Source of the DNA: Hirundichthys speculiger
Taxonomy: Eukaryota > Chordata > Actinopteri > Beloniformes > Exocoetidae
Direction: 5' to 3'
Length of the DNA stretch: 64,000 nucleotides
NCBI GenBank assembly: GCA_018398805.1
Contig: JAGFBZ010000176.1
Coordinates: 190,001-254,000 of the forward strand
Of the stretch, positions 10,901 through 22,300 are shown in pieces. Position 1 is the first letter of the stretch. Every line of letters begins with the position of its first letter. The position numbers were made by a program, and so were the translations under genes. Below the pieces are notes generated by a model. It ran no database searches. It saw only the letters and a program-made list of their open reading frames with translations, and was not told where the DNA came from.

Positions 10901-13900
10901 AATACCTTTAATTAAAGTAAATGAGGTTCAGTAGTTTTTTATGTTTTTAATCTCATGGAAGCTTTAGATGAGAGGAATGAGGGAGAGGAGAGACTGCTGC
11001 TGGCTTGCGCACGTTAGCATTAGCTTCCGTTAGCTCATGTTAGCGTGATTTCAAAACTCCATGGAAGTGATTGTTATGTTGTAGGTGGCTGATCAGGTTT
11101 TACGTATTAAAGCTTGTGCTTCCCTCCTCGTAGAATTCACTCGGAGGATTCGTCACAAATAACCACCAAACTATCTTCTTCTGAAACTTTAACGAAGTTC
11201 CGCGCCGCCATGTTTGTTGTGATCAGCGCTGTGCTGCAGGCTGCATTCAAGGTGTAACGTAAATTCCCCCGTTCCCTCGTTTGCTAGTCGTTCTTTCAGC
11301 CTTTTCTATTTTTTTTTCTTTTTTTATGTGTAACATGTGGGAAAATACTGCGAATATCGATTCAAGTCAGCAACTACTAAAATTATGACCGAGTTAACGA
11401 GTTGTTTTCTGGCATGAGGGGGTATTCTTGATTTTCCTGATTGAGTAATCGTTTTTCTGATTATGCCGACGTCACTTGAACATAACATTCACTGTCATGT
11501 TGACAAAAATATATATGTTATCTGGGCTATTCGTGGTGATATCAGATGATATCATAATTTCCTGTTATCGATAGTTATCGTGCACCGCTACTTTAAAGGG
11601 TTAATAAAACCAGATCACAGTGACCTGCACGCAGGTTAGGGTTAACCCTCTCCTTTATCGGACTGGAACGGACTGGAACGGACTGGAACAGACTGGAACG
11701 GACCGGAATGGACTGAACCAGACCGTAACAGACTGGAACAGACTGGAACGGACTGGAACGGACTGGAACGGACTGGAACAACTGGAACGGACTGGAACAG
11801 ACTGGAACAGACTGGAACGGACCGGAATGGACTGAACCAGACCGGAACGGACTGGAACAGACTGAAACGGACTGGAACGGACCGGAATGGACTGGAACGG
11901 ACTGGAACGGACCGGAATGGACTGGAACAGACTGGAACGGACCGGAATGGACTGGAACCAGACCGGAACGGACTGGAACGGACTGGAACGGACCGGAATG
12001 GACTGGAACGGACTGGAACGGATCGGAATGGACTGGAACAGACTGGAACGGACTGGAATGGACCGGAACGGACTGGAACGGACCGGATGGACCAGAAAGG
12101 ACCAGAACGGACCGGAACGGACTGGAACGGACCGGAACGGACTGGAACGGACCAGAACGGACCAGAACGGACCGGAACGGACTGGAACGGACTGGAACGG
12201 ACCAGGACGGACCAGAACGGACCAGAACGGACCGGAACGGACCGGAACGGACTGGAACGGACCGGAACGGACCGGAACAGACCGGAACAGACTGGAACGG
12301 ACTGGAACTGACCGGAACGGACCGGAACGGACCGGAACGGACCGGAACGGACTGGAACGGACTGGAACTGACCGGAACGGACCGGAACAGACTGGAACGG
12401 ACTGGAACGGACTGGAACGGACTGGAACAGACTGGAACGGACTGGAATGGACTGAACCAGACCGGAACAGACTGGAACAGACTGGAACGGACTGGAACGG
12501 ACCGGAATGGACTGGAACAGACTGGAACGGACCGGAATGGACTGGAACAGACTGGAACGGACTGGAACGGACCGGAATGGACTGGAACGGACTGGAACGG
12601 ACCGGAATGGACTGGAACAGACTGGAACGGACCGGAATGGACTGAACCAGACCGGAACGGACTGGAACAGACTGGAACGGACTGGAACGGACCGGAATGG
12701 ACTGGAACGGACTGGAACGGACCGGAATGGACTGGAACAGACTGGAACGGACTGGAATGGACTGAACCAGACCGGAACAGACTGGAACAGACTGGAACGG
12801 ACTGGAACGGACCGGAATGGACTGGAACAGACTGGAACGGACCGGAATGGACTGGAACTGGAACGGACTGGACTGAACCGGAACGGACTGGAACGACTGG
12901 AACGGACTGGAACGGACTGGAACGGACTGGAACGGACTGGAACAGACTGGAACAGACTGGAACAGACTGGAACGACTGGAACGGACCCCAAAATGTCCCT
13001 TCAGTGTCTCTGAAGCTGCAGCAGCTCTGATAAGAGTCAGGCCGGGTTGGACAGGTGGTCCAGAAGGTCAGCAGGTCCAGGATCACCTCAGACCGGCAGC
13101 AGAACTTGGTTTTCCCGCCAGGTTCACTACTACTGTTGCACTTTGTGCCATCAGATGCCGTGCTCACCTGCGAGTTCAGGACGGAAAAGGATCAAAACCC
13201 TCGCATCGAGTGGAAGAAGAAGGGAAAGGGCGTGACGTTCGTCTACTTCAACAACAAATTTACAGGTGAGTTAAAAAAAACAACTTTAGAGCATCTCTTC
13301 CTGCATGAGGCGTATGACAAGCAGATGCTCAGTCACGTGTCTCTCTCACCTGTAGGATCGTATGCAGGGCGGGCGGAGATGGAAGGAGCCACGCTGACGA
13401 TCCACTCCGTTACCCAGAAGGACTCGGGAGAGTATCGCTGCGAGGTGACCGCCAGCCAGGACCGCGTCACCCTCGGGGAGGCGACGGTGACCCTGAGCGT
13501 GCTCGGTACGACGGAAACCTGAGGTGGTTTGTTAGCAGAGATGAGGAAAACGCGCCGTCCGTTAAACCCAGACAGGTGTACCGTAATCCTCCTAACAACC
13601 GCTTGTTCTCGCGTCGTTTACACATCCTCACAGATTCAAATTTAAATCTGTTTTATGTTATCAATTAGCCATAACGTTTGTGTCAAATAACCTCGTTAGC
13701 AGTTTACAGTTATCTTCAGCACGTTTGGTGACGTCACAGCACGACGTAAATCATAACTAATCAATTTGAGACTTAAAAAAAGCTGGAAATATGTCTTATC
13801 TCTTTTACGTCACAAAATAAATAACAAAAACAAAACTGAACGTTGTTGAGGCTGCTGAGGAAAACGCCACGAGCTACTGTTAGCTTCTTTACCTTTTAGC

Positions 13901-16900
13901 CCATAAGGGAGGGAGCGTTTATTAGGGGAAATACGGTATGTACGGTCCTGTAAAATCTGCGGTTTTTTACGGCAATAAATTGTCGTGATTTCTAAGAAAA
14001 AAATGATTGGGATTAATTTTTTTATATTGATATTAATTGTGACGTTTACAAATTTTCTTCTTTTTTTGGCAAAAAGATGCTTTTTTTATGATAGAAAGTA
14101 GCAATATTGCAAAATATGCTATTTAATAACAAAAAGATGTGATTTTAGGCCGGAGAATAACAATTATGCAAAAAATGCAAAAAAGTTTTTTTTTCTTTTT
14201 TTACAAAAGTTTTCAATTTTTATATAGTTTGCAACACTGAAAAATTTGTGACTTTAGGATGAAAAAGGCAAAAATCAGATTTGTTTAAGACAAGAAGCAG
14301 CAATGCTGCAAAATGTGACATTTTACAACAAAAAAAAAAAAATCAGAAATAACATTTAACATTTTTCAGTAACTTTATCATCATAAAATGTCATTTTCAG
14401 TTGTGCTAACGGACCATTTGACTGTTTTTACGAACTGTTTCTGAGCTCTCAGACCCGTCTGGGTTTGCTCTCAGCAGAAAGAGTATTTCTTGACAAACAT
14501 TTAGTATGAATTAGGGAGAAACTGAAACAAGCTGATAAACTATGAGAAACATAAAAAAAAGAAAAAAAGACATCCTGCATTCACAGGTTCCCAGTTTGTA
14601 CGTGTGAATGTAAATTATCCATGTTTGCTAGATATTCCAGGGCTTTTCCCGCCTCTCAGCCGCCATGTGACGCTAAACAACAACCAAAGTGAGAACATCA
14701 CGTTAATGTGACTTCTTCTTCTGCGCCTCGTATCAGCCAGCAAGTTCAGAAAGAAAGATGAAGCTAAAGCTGCGGGTTTTCTCTGGATTTGTATCATTTC
14801 AGGAAGTTCTTCCCTCTGTGAGCAGCTCCAGTTGGTTTGGACCTAAGTTATTATCGTTAACGAAAACGAATGAAATAACGAAAACTAGAATTAAAAAAAT
14901 ACATTTTCGTTAACTGAAATAAAATAAAAACGAGAGTTTTTTTTAAAAAGAAAGATAACTAACTGAAACTGTATTATGTGTTTATAAAACGAACTAAATT
15001 AACTATAATAATGTCAAGAACGTCCTTCGTTTTCGTGTTTGTATTTTTTTTCCTCATAAACGTTTGAAATCTATTAACTTCGCTCCGCCGTACAACAACA
15101 ACCGCAAAAAAAAATAGTGATCAGCAGTGATGACTGCGGTAAAAGTTGGTAGAAAGCGTCTCAGTCCTATTTGGGATTTCTTTGACTATGACTGTGTTAA
15201 CGATAAAAATAAGTGTCTTGTTGTAGAAGCAGGTGATACAATGTGTGGAATACTTCTGAAGGAGAAAAAAACCCACGAATCTGAAAGTCCATTTGAAAAG
15301 CTCACACAAGAAGGCTAACCAGGACTAGCTGGATAAGCTAGCCTAGGCTAGCCCCCTGGAAAGAAGGCTAACCAAGACTACCTGGATAAGATAGCCTAAG
15401 CTAGCCCTCTGGAAAGAGAAGCTAACCAAGACTAGCTGGATAAGCTAGCCTAAGCTAGCCCCCTGGAAAGAAGGGTAACCAAGACTAGCTGGATAAGCTA
15501 GCCTAAGCTAGCCCCTGGAAAGAAGGCTAACCAAGACTAGCTGGATAAGCAAGCCTAAGCTAGCCCCCTGGAAAGAAGGGTTACCAAGACTACCTGGATA
15601 AGCTAGCCTAAGCTAGCCCCCTGGAAAGAAGGCTAACCAAGACTAGCTGGATAAGCTAGCCTAAACTAGCCCCCTAGAAAGAAGGCTAACCAAGACTAGC
15701 TGGATTAGCTAGCTTAGGCTAGCCCCCTGGAAAGAAGGCTAACCAAGACTACCTGGATAAGCTAGCCTAAGCTAGCCCCCTGGAAAGAAGGCTAACCAAG
15801 ACTAGCTGGATAAGCTACCCTAAACTAGCCCCCTGGAAAGAAGGCTAACCAAGACTAGCTGGATAAGCTAGCCTAAACTAGCCCCCTGGAAAGAAGGCTA
15901 ACCAAGACTAGCTGGATAAGCTAGCCTAAGCTAGCCCCCTGGAAAGAAGGCTAACCAAGACTAGCTGGATAAGCTAGCCACTGGAAAGAAGGCTAACCAA
16001 GACTACCTGGATAAGCTAACCTAAGCTAGCCCCCTGGAAAGAAGGCTAACCAAGACTACCTGGATAAGCTAGCCTAAGCTAGCCTCCTGGAAAGAAGCTA
16101 CAGCTGCAGGCCAGTCATCGTTGGGAAGGAACGGGAGAAAACAGCAACTATAATGGACTGTTTCCATGGAGACCAGATAGCTGCTGGTCAGTAAATACGC
16201 AGGAACACCACAAGAGGGAAGACGCATTGATAAATATGTTTATTGAGACCAGAATGTAAACACGACCATGTGATTTGATAGCCTTCAAAAAGTTCAGTGC
16301 TTCACTCCAACCAAAATTACAACCCTAATTTACAATATAAAACTAAAACTAACACTGAAACTAATAAAAACTAAACTAAAACTAATTGTTTCAAAACAAA
16401 AATGAATAAAAACTAGCAAAACTGCTCTAAAAACGAATTAAAACTAACTGAATTTGGAAAAACTAAACTAAAAACTAAATAAAAACTAAAACTAATGGAA
16501 AATCCAAAACTATTATAACCCTGGTTTGGGTCTGTGACATCACAGAACCGAGTCAAAATTTAAAAAAAAAAGAAATATCACAGGGTCTGGTTCTTCCTAT
16601 GCGGTCTACGGTAACACAAAGCCGCAACGCTGCAACGCTAAGTTCAGAAGAAGGAGCGGAGAGGCTGACTCCTCCCCCAAAATTCAGCTGCTGTAAACGG
16701 AGCTGTGATGACGCGGTTGAAGAGAGACCTTTTGTACTGGATCATTGTGGTATTTTGACCAAACGTGTAACTGGGATCTCACGAGAGCTTTCGTACTGAT
16801 TTCTCGCGAGGAGGTGGCATAAAGCTAAATGCAGATGTCGGTGTGGCGTGGTGGCTCTTCGGCTGTGAGTATCACGCGCTCATCCCCTGCAGCAGTGGTG

Positions 16901-19320
16901 GGTTATGGTACACTGTAAAAAAAAAATTGTTGTATTACAGAATTTTACTGTCTATTTAGACTGTGATTTTACATGTCAAATGTAAAATAACATTAAATCA
17001 CTGTAACTGTGAAAACACACAATATTTCTGTTCTTTTACAAAAAAAAACCCATTGGAAATGCATATATTTATTGTTAAAATCGTTTACAAATATATCGTA
17101 ATTTCACAAATATTTGTCTGTTATTTAAGGGAATAAACTGTAAAATTCAACTTTAAAACTCTAAAAAAAAGGAAAAAAATCATTTAGAATTACTGAGTTA
17201 ATTAATAGTAAAACTTTGTAATTTTACTATAATTTTTTTTAAATTGACCTATATTTTCATTGAAAATAACTACAATTACTCTCATTTCTAGATGGTAACA
17301 TTTATTAACATTATATTAATAAATGATTATTAATGATATTTATTTTGAAAGCCATCTACAGAGACATAGGAAAAGGGGAAAACTTGAGAGGGTGAATAAT
17401 TAATTATTATTAATTAAATTAATAAAAAGGTGAATAATAAAGAGTTGGACTTGAACTTAGCGCTGCTGCCTCTGCTGATGGAGCATCAGCTCTAACAAGG
17501 GAGCTGCAATTAAATGCTTTCAATAAAGCATTTCTCTGATAGATATGCTGCTAGTGATCTGGCAGGTCCTTTTGGGTCGTTTCCCAGCATCCTTTGCAGC
17601 CCTGGTTGTTTAGATGCTTATCTGTGTTTATTTGTTAACTATTTGATTTAATGCTAGCATGTAAAGTCTGTTGCTGGTTTGACCCTCTGTTGATTCAGAC
17701 CTCTTACATTTAACATGTTCATTAGTGTCACCCTGAGTTAAGTCTGTCTGTGTTCTAATGAGTTTAATAAAGTGTGTAAAACAAAACTTGTGCTGTGCTA
17801 AAACAGGAAGTTGACAAAATCCTCCTTTAGCTAGCGCCATGACTCTGTCAGGTGTTGCAGAAGAGGATCCACTACGATACAAAGGCTACAGTCCTTAAAA
17901 TTGTAGCAATATTAAACCCAATATCTAGTTTTTCAAAAGTTTTATGACATGTTTTGAAAGATGAATCACATTATTTTTTAACACAAATTATTATACAACT
18001 TCTTTACATTAAATAATGTCATTGAAACCAATTAATAACAGCACATTTCTGTAAATTTAAGCATTATTATTCGTAATACAGCATTTACTTACCATATTTC
18101 TAGGTAATTTAATTGTTTTAAAATGTGAAAATGTTTCTAATTAAATGTTAAAAACAACCTGAAAATAAGGCAAAATCTTGTTAAGATTACAACTACAAAC
18201 TGTATTTTAATTATGGAAAAAAAAAACTGTGTTTTTATGAGAAAGTAATTTTCTGTTATTTCACAGTATTTTTGATACCGTGAAATTACCGTTTTATTAC
18301 GATTTTTTTTTACAGTGTCATTCAGATGAACAACCACGCTACTCAGATTACGTCAGAAGTCAGCCCCCCTCCCTCCAAATACCCCCCCCCCCCCCCCCCC
18401 CGCATGTCTGTTTTTTGTTTTCCAGAAAACTTTGAACTGCATCTTTTCGTTAAACCCGCCTGCACCTTTTCCCGCCTCCTCAGTTCCTCCTCACGTCCCG
18501 TCCTGCGAGGTGCCGAGCTCCGTCTTCATCGGCGCTGAGCTGGAGCTCCTCTGCAGGGACAAGCTCAGCGTCCCTCCCGCCACCTACCGCTGGTACAAGG
18601 ACAACAAGGCCCTGACGGCCTCGGGCGACGCCCCCTACAGCGTGGACGCCAAGAAGGGCACGCTGGTGAGCACGCTCAGAACGATCTTGTACGATCAGCT
18701 TGTGCTCCCGTAGAAGATACTACCGCTGTTCTCTCTTTCCTCCTCCCCCCCCCCCTGCGCTCGGAGCAGAAGTTTAAAAGCGTGTCCAGAGAGGACGGGG
18801 GGATGTACCGCTGTGAGTCCTCTAACAACGTGGGGGCGCCCAAGAGCTGCGTGGCCCGACATCTCAAAGTTACTGAGTGTACGTCTCTGTTTCAGCGGGT
18901 CCGATGTTCTGATGATGAAGAGAACGGGTCACTAATCCACCGTCTGTCCTTCCAGATCCTCTAAATATGACGGTTTTAATCGCAGGAGCTTCTGGATTTG
19001 CGGCGCTGCTGCTGTTCTGCTGCATCTGCGTCTGCATCTGCGGCCGCCGAGGCTGCTGCAAGAGTGAGTAGCTGTGCAGATGTGCAGATGTGCAGATGTG
19101 GATGTGTCTTTAACTGAAAGTAGGGATGCACGATAACTGTTTTTAAAAATACCGATAACCGATAACAGACACATATACCTAAGATCAGTGGTCTTCAACC
19201 GGGGGTCCGTGACCCCTAGGGGGGCCGTGGAGGTACTGTAGGGGGTCCTCCAACTTAAAAAGAAATAAAGGCAATTTTAACCAAAATAATTTGAGAGTAA
19301 AAAAAAAAAAAAAAAAAAAA

Positions 19321-19394
<74 letters not shown>

Positions 19395-22300
19395 GCAGTT
19401 CTAAATATATAACTGCCTGAAGTTAAACGTTTCATTGTTGGAAAATAACAATAATAGAAAATATTGTCTCATACCAACTAAAAATAATAATAATAATAAT
19501 AATAATAATGATATGCATGAAAGTTTTATCAACCATAAACACATGTAGGCTAATAACCCAGTCAGGAATTGGTTAATAAGGTGAAATAAGCAGAATAAAA
19601 TACAGCTAAAAGTTATTATAAGCCAGGCTTAAAATGTGACACTTTAAAAAAAAAGACCCCTGCCTAAGATCATTACATCAATACTATGAACAAAACCAAA
19701 AGCAGTTTGGACTCTTTAAATGAACAGATATTTATTTTATTCCAGTGAAAAACTATTGTCAAGCCTCTCAAACATTTTCATAAATCTATCAAACAAACCT
19801 ATTTGATATCTCACATTAACTTAAATAAGGTTCATTACTGACTGATATAAAAAATAAAGGCTCCTTGAACTGATGGAAATACCTGCATCAGAATTACAGT
19901 AATCCTCCACACTTGGCGGTTAATGGGGGCTGTGACCCCCCCAGGAATGGTGACAACCGCGATGTACATGTACATGTATATGTACATACAGTGTACATGT
20001 ACATGTATATGTACATACAGTGTACATGTACACGCGTACTCAAAATCTACAGAACGTACAGTCACTTTGATGATCTCTCCTCTGAGCGTAGCTGACGAGA
20101 GACAGAGATGGAGATGAGGGGACGCGTGTCAGCCAATCAGAGTACAGACCAATCAGCCAATCAGAGTACAGACCAATCAGCCAATCAGAGTACAGACCAA
20201 TCAGCCAATCAGAGTACAGACCAATCAGCCAATCAGAGTACAGACCAATCAGCCAATCAGAGTACAGATAACCAACGGCACAGTAATGACCGTCATAGCA
20301 GCCAATCACAGGCCTCCATATTCGTTCATGGGGCCTCCCCTGTCGGCTCTTGTTGCTTCTTTGCAGTTCTTTACTGCAAATTATTTGGTTCTTACCAAGA
20401 AAAAAAAACTTACATTTAGAAGCGTTAGATATTTTTTCTTGTTTTAATAATTACTTTCTTATTTTTAAGTCTCAGTATAATCTTATATCAAGTAAAACTT
20501 TACTTTTTTGTCTCAAACAGGCAGGGAATCCTAAAATGAGACAATTAACACTTAAAATAAGATGTCTTAAGTTTTTCCTCCTCATCAAAATAAATCTTGT
20601 TTTAAGATTCAATAACAAATTATACCTTTCTTAAATCTAGAAACAAGTGTTCCTACGATCTTAATTTAAGAAATCATACCAAGTGAAATTATCTCGCTGC
20701 ATGGACAGATTTTTTTTTACTTGTTTTGAACCTTTTTCCTTAGTTGTAATGTTTTTTTTTATCTTGTTTGAAGACCACCTGTTTTTACAGTGTTGGTGTG
20801 ATGGGTTTCATTCAGCCTCGCGCGCTTCGTTTGAATTTTTTTAAATTTTTTTTCAAATATTTTTTTTCTATGAATATTTTTGAAACTTCCGCGATTGCTG
20901 AGACCGCGAAGTGTGGAGGATTACTGTACTAACTGAAAAAAATGCATTCCTAAATGACAATAAAAAAAATATTGCAAAGTGCATAATGTACTGACACAAG
21001 TTAGACTTGTCTGTGTAAAAAAACTGAAAAAGTGCACTCCATAGTAACAAAGAAATTACGTTTAAAGGATTTTGGCTTGTGATTCCATTCAAATGAATGC
21101 CTTTAATTAAAGTAAATGAGGTTTAGTAGTTTTGGGGCTTTTTTTTAAATCTCATGGAAGCTTTAGATGAGAGACATGATGGAGAGGAGAGACTGCTGCT
21201 GGCTAGCTCACGTTAGCTCACGTTAGCTCATGTTAGCTCACATTAGCGCGATTTCAAAACTCCATTGAAGTGATGGTTATGTTTCAGGTGGCTGATCAGG
21301 TTTGACGTATTAAAGCTTGTGCTATTTTTCCCTCCTTCACTTGGAGCATTTGTCACAAATAACCAGCGAACTATCTTCTTCTGAAACTTGGAACGGAGTT
21401 CCACCATAGCCGCCATGTTTATTTTGTTTCTTTTTAATCAGCGTACTGTGCTGCATTCACGGTGTAACGTAAATTCCTCCGTTCCCTTATTTGCTAGTCG
21501 TTCATTCAGCCTTTTCTATTTTTTTCTATTTTTTATGTGTAACATGAGGGAAAATACTGTGAATATCAATTAAAGTCAGCAACTACTAAAATTATGACCG
21601 AGTTAACGAGTTGTTTTCTAGCATGAGGGGGTATTCTTGATTTTCCTGATTGAGTAATCGTTTTTCTGATTATGCCGACGTCACTTGAACATAACATTCA
21701 CTGCCGGTCATTCAAGGCTCAGAGGGAGCGAGACACTGCTGTGTTGACAAAAATATAAATGTTATCGGGGCTATTCGTCGTGATATTGGAGTTATCGGGA
21801 TGACGTCATCATTTCCTGTTATCGGCCCGATAGTTATTGGGTCGATAATTACTGTGCACCCCTACCTGAAAGAGACCCCTCACTATCCGGCGTATAAACT
21901 CCTCCAGCTCCGTTAATGTGCTACAGTCCAGAAGTGTCCGAACAGTGAGACCAGATCAGACGGTCCAGGAAGTCTCCGTTCTGGTGACGTTAGCAGCTTC
22001 TCTGCTTTTTGTTTTCAGCACCTTCACATCCATTTAGATTCGCCGATGACTGAATCTGTGGACCTCCAGCCGAACGCTTCAGATGAGATCTCCCAACCCG
22101 GGGATCCGTGCACGCCAGAACCGCCAGTGACATGGCAGTGATGCGTAATTAAACCTCCAGGACAGGATTAGTGCTGGATATTACAAACATCATGCTTGTC
22201 TTAAAGAGTCTGTTATTAGACGGTAAAGAGTCTAATCTTCGGTTTAGGTCCGAAACCGCTTAAATCAAAGCAGTTTCGAGTTAAAAAGGGACAGATGCTT

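Larger units (their letters stand above)
14842..16522 (+). mobile_element. hAT element carrying a 53-bp tandem array
   Basis: The ends CCTAAGTTATTATCG and, inverted, AGGGTTATAATAG are related. The flanks ggtttgga (14834-14841) and ggtttggg (16523-16530) form an 8-bp target duplication with one mismatch. Near both ends are tracts of (g)aaaactaa repeats. It contains a BED-finger-like transposase fragment (15127-15318) followed directly by the 53-bp array. Most of the transposase is missing. Confidence 0.65.
19121..21864. mobile_element. hAT-like element, copy 2, with two nested insertions
   Basis: Same family as 10554-11590. The left end is TAGGGATGCACGATAACTG and the right end, inverted, TAGGGGTGCACAGTAATTA. 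The flanks actgaaag (19113-19120) and cctgaaag (21865-21872) form an 8-bp duplication with one mismatch. Comparison with copy 1 shows two clean insertions, a hAT (19186-19662) and a pogo/Tigger-type element (19897-20926). All lie in jam2 intron 7. Confidence 0.8.

Noticed and set aside
13055..13154. Extending jam2 exon 3 upstream to the acceptor at about 13121 (cgccag) because the frame is open
   Set aside because: The acceptor at 13154 joins exon 2 in phase and gives the expected JAM2 strand order; the upstream choice breaks phase with exon 2.
11593..13167. 524-, 449- and 252-codon ORFs on both strands rich in S-V-P-V or T-D-W-N-G
   Set aside because: They are produced by the stop-poor 10-bp minisatellite in a jam2 intron; several frames and both strands are open at once.
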